64,000 nt of DNA from Lineus longissimus (GCF_910592395.1 NC_088311.1:10788501-10852500); one strand, 5' to 3'. Counted from the first letter of the stretch, positions 1-11,118 are shown. Numbers and translations: made by a program. Notes: generated by a model from the sequence alone, not told the origin.

Positions 1-599
1 CCTGGATTTGGCAGCTGGACAATGTGTTCACCAATATTACTTTACCCTCGCGTTTACAATACATCAATGTTAACAACATTTCCACCCCCATTCAAAACCT
101 CAGCCAATAAGGAATTAACACTCGGGCTGCATGTTGAAACTGACATAATTGGCTATGGTCGACTTCTCGCTTTGCCACAGAATTAATGTAGTCAACGACT
201 TCCTCATTCTGATCGGCATGGTGCAGATAACGTCATAAAATGGGCGTCACACAGGCGCAGATCCAGGTTTTTTCGAAAAGGTGGGTGTGGACATCAGGGC
301 AAAGCCAGGGGCGCACGCAACCCCCCCCCCCCCCGCCCTTATTTTTCAGCAACCCGACATTTTCCCGAAACGACCCAGCAACTTCATTGGTGACAGCACA
401 ATTTCAGTCCACGATGGGAAATCGCGTCGTAAAGGCATCTAGATTTCAAAATTTTGGAAATCTCCTGGGGCTTCGCACCTTCGGTGCTCGCAGGTTCGAG
501 CTTCGCCCTAAATGTCCGCCCACCCTTTTCAAAAATCCTACATCCGCCCTTAAGGATGTGGTGTCCTTAAATACCATGACATTTAAAGATGCCACACTT
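1..599. other. left flank, no gene seen
   Basis: I see no supported gene here. A plus-strand open frame at 240-620 crosses a C14 homopolymer at 321-334 and has low-complexity content, so I do not treat it as coding. The region probably includes the outer part of the Tc1-like element that follows, but I could not find a terminal inverted repeat to mark its edge. Confidence 0.5.
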
Positions 600-652
600 T
601 TGTGCTTATCATGGAAATAAATAAAAATAGTTTGATATTATTTCAAGAAAAC

Positions 653-658
653 TTTATT
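653..658 (-). terminator. candidate poly(A) signal of the Tc1-like transposase
   Basis: On the minus strand this reads AATAAA, about 95 bases after the transposase stop codon at 753-755. The position fits a polyadenylation signal for that transcript. Such hexamers are common by chance in AT-rich DNA, so the call rests on location only. Confidence 0.35.
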
Positions 659-752
659 ATCAAAAAAAGTAAGAACATGCAGTGCAGTGTAGCAAGATGC
701 CTGTATCTCAATCTGAGTGATCAGAACCGTCACATGCATCTAACAGTCAGTT

Positions 753-1047
753 TCAGTACTTTATCCAGTGACCCCGTCTCTGGATACATTCTTCCATCCT
801 TCTTGGCATGGAATCAACAAGGTTGTTCCAGTATTCACCATCTTCACGTAATGTATCCCATGCAGCCTGGATTTCATCCCACATTTCGTCAGCATCATTG
901 ACATTTGCGAATTCGACATCTTGTTGTGATCGAGACCATGCGTTCTCTATGGGATTAAGATCAGCACCTTTCGGTGGCCAATCCATTACCCCAAAATCCT
1001 GATCTTGCAGCCATCCTTGGACGCGCCTTGCTGTATGGATAGGTGAC
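753..1047 (-). CDS. Tc1-like transposase, 3' exon (catalytic Glu and C-terminus)
   Basis: Begins with the third base of the split Arg codon, then SPIHTARRVQGWLQDQDFGV, MDWPPKGADLNPIEN and a C-terminal tail with SMPRRMEE, all typical of the Tc1 family C-terminal third. It ends with a normal stop at 753. There are no internal stops or frameshifts, so this half is well preserved. Confidence 0.85.
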
Positions 1048-1455
1048 CTGTGAAAAAAAATATTGGATGAATGTTGATCTTGGCCTATTGGTGGGTGTGG
1101 GTTTCGGACCCGTACTGTATCGTATCAAAATGCAGAGGGTAAAATTGGGGCGACATTAATTTGGTGACCTTAGCACAGCAAAATGAATTAAATCGGGCAA
1201 GGGGTTATGTTCAAAATGTCAACGGACGTCACCGGACGCCAACGCACCGACGATAACATAAAGCCCCCTCCACCTTTTGTGTGGGTGGGGGCATAAGAAG
1301 TTACCAAAGAATACCACTCTAATGTGTAGAGCACATCCGATTTATAACTTCACTGCACGGGTAAAATGAAGGGTGGATTTGACCGTCTTTTGGTGATGCG
1401 AAATTGTCCCTTCGTTTATCGCTCAGTGAATGAGGAGATTACTAAGTAAACCAAC
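1048..1455 (-). other. putative spliceosomal intron inside the Tc1-like transposase
   Basis: 408 bases, donor GACAG|gttggt and acceptor tttcacag|GTCACC on the minus strand, with a run of T before the AG. Removing it joins FQQD to SPIHTARR in frame and restores the DD34E spacing. The interior shows no coding similarity. An inserted element that happens to leave GT-AG ends is a weaker alternative. Confidence 0.7.
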
Positions 1456-1826
1456 CTGTCTTGCTGAAATGTGAACATATCATGAGTAAGGCGAATATCG
1501 GGAACTGCTTGCTCCTGTAGTATTCTTAAATATTGATCCTGGTTTAGTCTCCCCTGTATCCTATAAACACGTCCTGAACCCATATTGTCCATCCATCCAA
1601 ACACTGAAACAGAAAATCGGCCACTCCTGCGCTTCGTTTTGATGTATTGCTCATCAAATCTTGTTCCAATAGGCCTCCTTACCCAAACCTGCCCATTCTC
1701 ATCAAGCTGATAGGTCTTTTTGTCACTGAAGATTACCTCTCGCCATTGTTCCTCAGTCCAGTCTTGATGTTCCTTAAAGTGAAAGAAGTGACAATTAACA
1801 TTTGCACCCACAGGTAGTGTCACCAA
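1456..1826 (-). CDS. Tc1-like transposase, 5' exon (first and second catalytic Asp)
   Basis: Open from an ATG at 1826 to the donor at 1455/1456. Family similarity starts around EHQDWTEEQW, so the first ~18 codons after that ATG are doubtful. A polypyrimidine tract followed by AAG at 1775-1773 looks like a splice acceptor, and the true exon may start at 1772. The exon ends within the codon after FQQD. Reading past the donor gives unrelated residues and then a stop at 1416. Confidence 0.75.
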
Positions 1827-1933
1827 TGCAGACTCGGTTTTGTATGGCGGGTTATATTTTTATTTTGGAAGGTTTTTTGTTTATTTGTGAAGCACAGTTG
1901 CCTGTATGTAACCCGTAAAACACAAAAAAAACC

Positions 1934-2141
1934 TGCAAAAACGAAGAAGTTAAAAAAGAAAGAGGTTTTTGAAACGAAGACGTTAGATGGCACTCTGCAG
2001 TTCGTTGTTCGGTTGGACTCGAGTTTTTATCAACCTGCAACTTGATGAAATCCGAGTCTAACGGGGTCCAACCCAACGAACTAGAGCGCCATCCAGCGTC
2101 TTCATTTCACAACCTCTTCCTTTTTAACGTCTTCTTTTTGC
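1934..2141. repeat. long imperfect inverted repeat (hairpin, foldback type)
   Basis: Two arms of about 95-100 bases face each other across a loop of about 8 bases (cctgcaac, near 2033-2040). For example GAAGACGTTAGATGGCACTC in the left arm pairs with the complement of the right arm, which reads GAAGACGCTGGATGGCGCTC. Near the loop, gactcgagtttttatcaa faces gactcggatttcatcaa. Several mismatches and small gaps suggest age. It lies between the Tc1-like and piggyBac relics. It could be a foldback MITE or a source of hairpin RNA. No target duplication was recognised. Confidence 0.75.
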
Positions 2142-2180
2142 CGATCTCCTCTTTTTAGCTCAGCTGACTAAGTCAAAGGA

Positions 2181-3882
2181 CTAAGCAAAACGACTGCGGG
2201 CAACATAGGGAACCTTGGGACGTCGCTCCTTTGGCACATCCTGATATTGCAACCTGTGTTGTTCTGATACTTTCTTACTGCAGACTTTGCACACTGCATT
2301 ATTTTCTGTAACCATTGGGAAATGAACCCCAACATTAGAAAGTCGCGGAACATCAACTGATCTGGGGCAACCAACATTCTTTTCTGCACGTGCCCCTCCA
2401 ATCAATTCTGTGACAAGTTTGACCCTAAATTCAAGGGGACCCTTGGATCTCAGTCCCCCATCACCTTGTAATGCCTTACCTTTGAGTACATAAGTATTAT
2501 GGAGAGCTACTTCAACAAGGTAAAAAAAAATACGGCGGTACCACCTACAAGAGCGTCTCCCCAAATTGTAGTACTTGCGCTGCCTGTCATTGAAGTCCAC
2601 CCCACCCATACCAATGTTATAGTCGTGAAGGAGAGGGGGGCATGGCACTTCTGCACCTCTGTTGCCCTGTCCACCACGTCTCCTTACAACACGTTGTGCT
2701 TGAGGGGTGTCAGGAGCATGTTCTGGTTTATGAGTAGTTGATAAAAAGTAAACAGCCTTGTTGTCGAGCCAAGACTGTGCAAAAATTGGCCCAGACATTC
2801 TCCATACTGATGCCTACGTGGGTTATCAATACGAATATCCCTTGGAAATCCACGTCTTCCAGCCCTCAATGTCCCACAGGCATAAATCTGACGATCATAG
2901 AGAGACTGGAAAAGAGCTGGGCTTGTATAAAAATTGTCCACATAAAGATGGTAACCTTTGTTTTCATATGGACGAATAAGATCGTTTACCACACGAGCTG
3001 ATAGCCCTTGTTCCCCGACCTCGGCATCTCTGTCTCTGCCCGTATAAACCTGAAGACGACAGACATAGCCGGTGTCAGACTCTGCCATCACCCATGTTTT
3101 TATTCCAAAACTTTGTAGCAATAAACTGTCTAAACCCTATCCTGCCTTTTGAAGGGGATCATTGATTCATCAATTGACACTTGCTGAGCAACAACATAAA
3201 CAGTTTCAAACCTTGGAAGTAATGAGTCCAAAAAAGGTCTAATTTTATACAGTTTATCACGATTGGGATCGTCGTTATTAGGTGCTTGTGTCTCATTGCA
3301 AAAATGAAGGTACCTCCATATCTGGCAAAAACGATCTCTTGGCATAATCTTATTGAAAGAGGGAATGTCAAAAACCCAATTCTTTTGCTGCCAATACATT
3401 TCAACACGAGGCATTTTTATTATCCCCATTGCCACAATAAGACCAATGAAAGTTTTCATATCTTGGATCGTCACATCTTTCCATTTCATCCTGTGCCTGT
3501 TGGGTTCAGCAGCTCGTTAAGTTGTTGCATTCAAATTTGTCATGTCAACAAGTAACCTCCAAACATCGTCAGTAAAATATTCTTGAAAAAATTCAAGCTC
3601 CGTTGCATTGGCATTGTACCTTTTCTGGGGACCTGTTCTTTCAGCAAAGTCTCTGTACTGACGATCATTTATAACTTGGCGCCAAACAAAACCGTCCGGT
3701 ACACCCTGAACTCGAACTGGACTCGTAGATCTGTCCCTAACACGGGCCTGGCCTCTGCCACGACCCCGGCCACGACCCCTGCCACGCCCACCACGCACAC
3801 GTGGCCTAGCTCTACCTAAACCTCTCCCCCTCTCCCTAGGCCTTAGGGGCATTTCACATGTGCCAAGGTCAAGGTCATACAT
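2181..3882 (-). pseudogene. piggyBac-type transposase (DDE_Tnp_1_7), broken
   Basis: Relic of a piggyBac/PGBD-like transposase, which excises and inserts DNA at TTAA sites. Reading right to left there is an Arg-Gly-rich N-terminus (about 3740-3850), then FFQEYFTDDVWRLLVDMTN, MKWKDVTIQDMKTFIGLIVA, SIDESMIPFK (first catalytic Asp), KTWVMAESDTGYV, YHLYVDNFYTSP (second Asp) and YNIGMGGVDFNDR (third Asp). It ends with a Cys-x2-Cys (CKVC) that looks like half of the usual C-terminal zinc-binding domain. Damage: an in-frame TAA at 3517-3519, a frameshift near 3125-3145 and another near 2800-2810. The catalytic Asp triad is still visible. No TTAA-flanked terminal repeats were found on either side. 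Its degraded state makes activity very unlikely. Confidence 0.9.
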
Positions 3883-4682
3883 GAATTTTCATATGTTCCA
3901 AGGTCACTTAAAACAAGGTCAGCTATTTTGTCAGTGGAAAAGCATTTGAAAAGAGGTTTGTAAGATAACTTTCAAAAAGGGTTCTTTGATGTTCAGATCA
4001 GTATGTTAAAGATACTGCGCCGATTTTTTGGTGTTACGAATTTTCATATTGATGACTGCTGTATATCATGTATATTTTTGTAAACTCTTGCATAATTGTG
4101 AACCGAGGTTTTCGGTGAAGTAGTCAAAAGGTGACACTTTTGCATCCTTCTCTATCTTTAACTGATGTTTTGAAATGTTTACTTGATATTCCCTGTAGCT
4201 GATTGAGTATACAGATATTGTGATATTTTATAGTATGATAAATTTAGAGAGTTTAATCTGTTCCATGGATTCAAGTTTCCTAGAAATTGTCTGCTGTTCC
4301 ACCATTGTTCACAACGGCTTCTTCAGGACTAGCTAGGTCAAGTCTGTTCCCGTGAGAAGACTGATGGCATTGTCCTCATGTGTGATAAGTTGAAATGCAA
4401 GCCGCAGTGTTTGTTGACCTTCAACTTACCGTGAACGACTCCAACGCTGAGGATTATTGTGGAAAATGGTGAAAATGTTAACATTCTCCAGTAAAGTCTG
4501 AATCCGGTGAACAGATTGAATTTTCTGCTTGAATTATTGAACATTACACCAGTATTTTATGGTATGTTTACTTTTACAAAATGAGACAATGTTATGTCTT
4601 TGCCATAAAATTACAAAATATTGTGAAGCTCAGTGTCATAACTCTTGTTTAGATAAATTTATAGTGATACAACTGTAGCGTC
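3883..4682. other. no gene seen
   Basis: AT-rich sequence between the piggyBac relic and a minisatellite. It holds only short unrelated open frames, and I recognised no protein, RNA gene or repeat. Part of it may belong to the piggyBac element's own 5' flank. Confidence 0.5.
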
Positions 4683-4804
4683 ATTGCCAACTTGAGTAGC
4701 ATTGTTGTCAACTTGAATAGCATTGGTGCCTACCTTATAACATTGGTGCCTACCTGAGTAGCATTGTTGCCTACCTGAGTAGCATTGGTGCCAACCTGAG
4801 TAGC
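4683..4804. repeat. 21-bp minisatellite, about six copies
   Basis: Tandem units of about 21 bases on the pattern attgttgcctacctgagtagc, with lengths 18-21. The last three copies are the most alike and the first three more divergent. Confidence 0.85.
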
Positions 4805-5657
4805 ACTGGGAATACTCCTAACAATGCTTCTGCAGCCTGTATTTCCGTGTAAGGCTGTGCATCCATAGACTCTTCCCTAGTTCAGTTTTCCCCTGTTCGT
4901 ATTGGCTTATGACTTTGTAGTGCGCCTCACACAAAATAAAACCTTGTTTGGCATATTGGACTTTCCCCTTAGTTGTACCAGGAAACATTAGTGCACAAGA
5001 GAACAGTCTATGGGTACGCAGCCTCATGGACCCTCTCAGAGTACCCCAACACCAAACAGGCTAAACAAGTTTGAATTTGAGACAAAGGTTCGATTTTAAG
5101 AGAGGAGGAGGTTCGTGGGAGAAACTGTCAACTAAAAAGATATTTGTGTGCTGTTTATTTTTTGCATCTACAGATAATTGTGAAAACATGTCAGGGAATA
5201 AGAAATCTTATCATAATTACTGCTACGTAGGGGTTTTAAAAAATTGTGCAAATCTGCAAAATATATTGTCTGCGAATATTTCTGAGTTTACAGTAACTGG
5301 TTTCTTTTATGATAATATTGCAAATATTTGTAATTTTTGATTAGTGCGAAGTTAGGATTTATGCTGATAAATGCATGAGATGTATTGTTTTATCACAGAT
5401 AATTAATGGCCAATAAAAAGCTCTATTTTATTTATTATATGAAGGTTGTAGTTGAATTTCTTATGCCACCAATACAAAGCAAGAGACAGTGATTTCAAAT
5501 GCTCTGAGGTACTTCTGATTCTTTCCCAAACCGTGAAAGCTTAATAGTAAATGCTCCTTGGCATTCCCGAAGATTCTGATATGATGAAGTACCTTGAACA
5601 AGGACCTTGCCATGGAGAAAACCTTACTCTGGAAACTATATTTGACCTGTAAGCTTT
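4805..5657. other. no gene seen
   Basis: AT-rich DNA with short open frames on both strands (for example 4818-5027 minus and 5071-5340 plus). None resembles a known domain. It leads directly into the old repeat units that flank the satellite. Confidence 0.45.
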
Positions 5658-6369
5658 AATGGTTGTGACCATATAGACGAACACACAGCCCCTGCTGTCT
5701 TTGCTTAGTGATTGTGACACGGTAGACCAGGCACAGCTCCTGCTGTCTTTGCTCAATGGTCGTGGCAGGATTGACAAGATGCAGCTCCTGCTGTTCAATG
5801 GTTGAGACATGAGAGAAAGGTCACAGCCTCTGATGTCTATGCATAATGGTTGTGACAATATAGACAATACAAAGCTCCTGCTGTCTTTGCCCAATGGTTG
5901 TGACAAGATAGACAATACATATCTCCTGCTGTCTTTGCTCAGTGGCTGAGATACGATAGACGATACACACATCTCTGGCTGTCTTTGCTTAATGGCTGTG
6001 AGAAGATAGACAAGATAAAGCTCCTCCTGTCTTTGCCTATTGGTTGTGACAATATAGACAATACATATCTCTTGCTGTCTTTGCTCAGTGGCTGAAATAG
6101 GATAGACAATACACACAGCTCCTGCTGTCATTGCTTACTGGCTGTAAGAAGATAGACAAGACAAAGCTCCTGCTGTCTTTGCTTCGTGGTTGTGACAAGA
6201 CAGACAAGACATAGCTACATCTGTCTTTGCCCAATGGTTGTGAGCAGATAGACAATACAGAACTCCTGCTGTCTTTGCTTAATGGTTGTGAGAAGATAGA
6301 GAATTTATAACTAAAGCTGTCTTTGCTGAATGGTTGTGACATGACAATCACAGCTCCTGATATATTTGC
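5658..6369. repeat. ancestral satellite units of about 48-50 bp (monomeric form)
   Basis: About 14 divergent tandem copies of a unit with the core tggttgtgacaagatagaca and ctcctgctgtctttgc. Measured spacing between successive core motifs is 48 bases (5881 to 5929) and 50 bases (5929 to 5979). The units are clearly related to both halves of the 101-bp monomer but are not paired. They look like the older state from which the large array arose. Because 48 is a multiple of three, the minus strand stays open over long stretches (5541-6131, 6085-6351), giving a 16-residue peptide periodicity. Confidence 0.85.
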
Positions 6370-6373
6370 TTAA

Positions 6374-7059
6374 CCACTTTTGATGTATGTTTAGTAGTAA
6401 GCACAGAGTGTTATTGGTTACAAGTGGTATCTCCGTCAACTATCTTGGGACCATTTTTAGGTCCTTTTGGGGGTCCCCAGACCCACATGCAATGGGTGGT
6501 ACCCGGCAGTCTGCCACATCTATTCATCTCAGATGACCCTTTACCCACTCCCACACTCAGATATTGGTACCTAGTTCAACTAACCCGAGGGCCCTGGGCT
6601 GCCGGTCTACCACTTTGGTTACTGGTGAAGTATTGAAATCTTTTTAGCCAGGTCTGATGAGTGTGGTCAAATATCGATCTGCAAGTTTGGTGCATGTCAT
6701 ATGGACGGCCTTTGAACCAGAATGACCATATTTCCAAGCTGTTCGGTTCGTGCCCAGGCGCATTTCAAATGTGCAACTTTGGACACGACAAGGGTGTTTC
6801 TCAGGGGTGGTGCGTTGAAAATTGGACCTGTCGTGATATCCGGAATATCCCAGGCATACTCCAGGGACCACTCTTCTGATACCAGTGTGGACATGCTGTG
6901 TCATTCGCGAGCTTGCTGTTGACCAAATGAATATAAAGTCACTGGAGTCGCGGTTCATTCGTACCAGAAGCGCCATTTCAGCGAGTTATTGGCAAACACG
7001 ACACTAGGGTCGCCATCTAAACGTATCAACCACTTGGCAGCCGATATGCACAGAAGGGG
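6374..7059. mobile_element. piggyBac-type non-autonomous insertion within the ancestral repeats
   Basis: 686 bases of unrelated DNA interrupt the 48-50 bp repeats exactly at a TTAA. The left flank ends tttgcTTAA and the right flank reads TTATAAtagttgtgac, while uninterrupted repeats read tttgcttaatggttgtgac. The ends are weakly inverted: CCACTTTTGATGTATG on the left against CCCCTTCTGTGCATAT as the complement of the right. This fits a TTAA-targeting element whose right-hand TTAA has since gained a base. Open frames inside (for example 6644-6976 minus) match nothing I know. Confidence 0.6.
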
Positions 7060-7336
7060 TTATAATAGTTGTGACACGATAGACAAGGTCTTTGCTCGGT
7101 GGTTATGGCAAGATTGACAAGACATAGCTCCTGCTGTCTTTGCTTAATGGTCGTGAAAAGATAGTCAAGACAAAACTCCTGCTGTCTTTGCTCAACGGTC
7201 ACGGCAGGATTGACAAGGCATAGCTCCTGCTGTCTTGGCGCAGTGACTGTGACAATGATACTAACATGGTGTTCCTAATATCTTCGGGCAACGGTTGTGA
7301 CGTAAAAGACAAGACACATCTCCTGTCGTCTGTTTT
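7060..7336. repeat. ancestral satellite units, right of the insertion
   Basis: About five more unpaired, diverged 48-50 bp units continue after the insertion, for example around gctcctgctgtctttgctta near 7127-7147. They pass directly into the first paired 101-bp monomer at 7337, so this is the monomer-to-dimer boundary. Confidence 0.75.
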
Positions 7337-10300
7337 AAATGGTTGTGACAGGGACAGAATAGATGAACAAACATCTCCTGTTATCAATAATGGCGACAAA
7401 ATAGGATAGACAAGACATGGCTATTGCTAAATTTGCTAAATGGTTGTGACAGTGAGAGAATAGATGAACAAACATTTCCTGTTATCAATGATTGTAAATA
7501 AATAAGATGGACAAGACATGGCTCCTGCTGTCTTTGCTAAATGGTTGTGACAGGGACAGAATAGATGAACAAACATCTCCTGTTATCAATGATTGTAACA
7601 AAATAGGATAGACAAGACATGGCTCCTGCTGTCTTTGCTAAATGGTTGTGACAGGGACAGAATAGATGAACAAACATCTCCTGTTATCAAAAATTGCAAC
7701 AAAATAGGATAGACAAGACATGGCTCCTGCTGTCTTTGCTAAATGGTTGTGACAGGGACAGAATAGATGAACAAACATCTCCTGTTATCAATGATTGTAA
7801 CAAAATAGGATAGACAAGACATGGCTCCTGTTGTCTTTGCTAAATGGTTGTGACAGGGACAGAATAGATGAACAAACATCTCCTGTTATCAATGATTGTA
7901 AATAAATAGGATAGACAAGACATGGTTCCTGCTGCCTTTGCTAAATGGTTGTGACAGGGACAGAATAGATGAACAAACATCACCTGTTATGAATGATTGT
8001 AACAAAATAGGATAGACAAGACATGGCTCCTGCTGTCTTTGCTAAATGGTTGTGACAGGGACAGAATAGATGAACAAACATCACCTGTCATCAATGATTG
8101 TAACACAATAGGATAGACAAGACATGGCTCCTGTTGTCTTTACTAAATGGTTGGGACAGGGACAGAATAGATGAACAAACATCTCCTGTTATCAATGATT
8201 GTAACAAAATAGGATAGACAAGACATGGCTCCTGCTGTCTTTGCTAAATGGTTGTGACAGGGACAGAATAGATGAACAAACATCTCCTGTTATCAATGAT
8301 TGTAACAAAATAGGATAGACAAGACATGGCTCCTGCTGTCTTTGCTAAATGGTTGTGACAGGGACAGAATAGATGAACAAACATCTCCTGTTATCAATAA
8401 TGGGAACAAAATAGGATAAGCAAGAGATGGCTATTGCTAAATTTGCTAAATGGTTGTGACAGGGACAGAATAGATGAACAAACATATCCTGTTATCAATG
8501 ATTGTAACAAAATAGGATAGACAAGACATGGCTCCTGCTGTCTTTGCTAAATGGTTGGGACAGGGACAGAATAGATGAACAAACATCTCCTGTTATCAAT
8601 GATTGTAACAAAATAGGATAGACAAGACATGGCTCCTGCTGTCTTTGCTAAATGGTTGGGACAGGGACAGAATAGATGAACAAACATCTCCTGTTATCAA
8701 TGATTGTAACAAAATAGGATGGACAAGACATGGCTCCTGCTGTATTTCCTAAATGGTTGTGACAAGGACAGAATAGATGAACAAACATCTCCTGTTATCA
8801 ATGATTGTAACAAAATAGGATAGACAAGACATGGCTCCTGCTGTCTTTGCTAAATGGTTGGGACAGGGACAGAATAGATGAACAAACATCTCCTGTTATC
8901 AATGATCGCAAATAAGTAGGATAGACAAGACATGGCTCCTGCTGTCTTTGCTAAATGGTTGGGACAGGGACAGAATAGATGAACAAACATCTCCTGTTAT
9001 CAATGATTGTAACAAAATAGGATGGACAAGACATGGCTCCTGCTGTCTTTGCTAAATGGTTGTGACAGGGACAGAATAGATGAACAAACATCACCTGTTA
9101 TCAATGATTGCAACAAAATAGGATAGACAAGACATGGCTCCTGCTGTATTTGCTAAATGGTTGTGACAGGGACAGAATATATGAACAAACATCACCTGTT
9201 ATCAATAATTGTAACAAAATAGGATAGACAAGACATGGCTCCTGCTGTCTTTGCTAAATGGTTGTGACAGGGACAGAATAGATGAACAAACATCTCCTGT
9301 TATCAAAAATTGCAACAAAATAGGATAGACAAGACATGGCTCCTGCTGTCTTTGCTAAATGGTTGTGACAGGGACAAAATAGATGAACAAGCATCTCCTG
9401 TTATCAATGATTGTAAATAAATAGGATAGACAAGACATGGCTCCTGCTGTCTTTGCTAAATGGTTGTGACAGGGACAGAATAGATGAACAAACATCTCCT
9501 GTTTTCAATAATGGCAACAAAATAGGATAGACAAGACATGGTTCCTGCTGCCTTTGCTAAATGGTTGTGACAGGGACAGAATAGATGAACAAACATCACC
9601 TGTTTTCAATAATGGCAACAAAATAGGATAGACAAGACATGGCTCCTGCTGTCTTTGCGAAATGGTTGTGACAGGGACAGAATAGATGAACAAACATCAC
9701 CTGTTTTCAATAATGGCAACAAAATAGGATAGACAAGACATGGTTCCTGCTGCCTTTGCTAAATGGTTGTGACAGGGACAGAATAGATGAACAAACATCA
9801 CCTGTTTTCAATAATAGCAACAAAATAGGATAGACAAGACATGGCTCCTGCTGCCTTTGCTAAATGGTTGTGACAGGGACAGAATAGATGAACAAACATC
9901 TCCTGTTATCAATGATTGTAAATAAATAGGATAGACAAGACATGGTTCCTGCTGCCTTTGCTAAATGGTAGTGACAGGGACAGAATAGATGAACAAACAT
10001 CACCTGTTATCAATGATTGTAAATAAATAGGATAGACAAGACATGGCTCCTGTTGTCTTTACTAAATGGTTCGGACAGGGTCAGAATAGATGAACAAACA
10101 TCTCCTGTTATCAATGATTGTAACAAAATAGGATAGACAAGACATGGTTCCTGTTGTCTTTGCTAAGTGGTTGTGACAGGGTCAGAATAGATGAACAAAC
10201 ATCTCCTGTTATCAATGATTGTAACAAAATAGGATAGACAAGACATGGCTCCTGCTGCCTTTGCTAAATGGTTGTGACAGGGACAGAATAGATGAACAAA

Positions 10301-11118
10301 CATCTCCTGTTATCAATGATTGTAAATAAATAGGATAGACAAGACATGGTTCCTGCTGCCTTTGCTAAATGGTAGTGACAGGGACAGAATAGATGAACAA
10401 ACATCACCTGTTATCAATGATTGTAAATAAATAGGATAGACAAGACATGGCTCCTGTTGTCTTTACTAAATGGTTCGGACAGGGTCAGAATAGATGAACA
10501 AACATCTCCTGTTATCAATGATTGTAACAAAATAGGATAGACAAGACATGGTTCCTGTTGTCTTTGCTAAGTGGTTGTGACAGGGTCAGAATAGATGAAC
10601 AAACATCTCCTGTTATCAATGATTGTAACAAAATAGGATAGACAAGACATGGCTCCTGCTGCCTTTGCTAAATGGTTGTGACAGGGACAGAATAGATGAA
10701 CAAACATCTCCTGTTATCAATGATTGTAACAAAATAGGATAGACAAGACATGGCTCCTGCTGTCTTTGCTAAATGGTTGTGACAGGGACAAAATAGATGA
10801 ACAAACATCTCCTGTTATCAATGATTGTAACAAAATAGGATAGACAAGACATGCCTCCTGTTGTCTTTGCTAAATGGTTGTGACAGGGACAGAATAGATG
10901 AACAAACATCTCCTGTTATCAATGATTGTAAATAAATAGGATAGACAAGACATGGTTCCTGCTGCCTTTCCTAAATGGTTGTGACAGGGACAGAATAGAT
11001 GAACAAACATCTCCTGTTATCAGTGATTGTAACAAAATAGGATAGACAAGGCATGGCTCCTGCTGTCTTTGCTAAATGGTTGTGACAGGGATAGAATAGA
11101 TGAACAAACATCTCCTGT
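7337..11118. repeat. left margin of the satellite array (diverged, local duplications)
   Basis: Monomers here differ more from one another and do not show the long-range pattern of the centre. A local duplication of four monomers (404 bases) is visible: the rare variant ggtagtgac occurs at 9967 and 10371 with matching neighbours. This fits older copies at the array edge that are rarely homogenised. Confidence 0.75.

Larger units (their letters stand above)
753..1826 (-). mobile_element. Tc1-like (DD34E) transposase, N-terminally incomplete, split by an intron
   Basis: This is the catalytic part of a Tc1/mariner-superfamily transposase, which cuts and pastes DNA through a DDE RNase-H-like domain in the nucleus. 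The right-hand exon carries WTEEQW followed by VIFSD (first Asp), then the YLRILQEQ region and FQQD (second Asp). The left-hand exon carries SPIHTARRVQGW, MDWPPKGADLNPIEN (the Glu) and ends with SMPRRMEECI and a stop. Joining at a GT-AG intron gives exactly 34 residues between the second Asp and the Glu, the Tc1-family hallmark. The helix-turn-helix N-terminus was not found. A pyrimidine-rich AG just before residue position 1772 could be a further splice acceptor, which would put the DNA-binding exon elsewhere. No terminal inverted repeats were found, so the copy may be a relic or a truncated element. The catalytic residues look intact. Confidence 0.85.

Noticed and set aside
240-620. 126-codon open frame at the left edge
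   Set aside because: It crosses a C14 homopolymer and shows low-complexity sequence with no domain or splice support.
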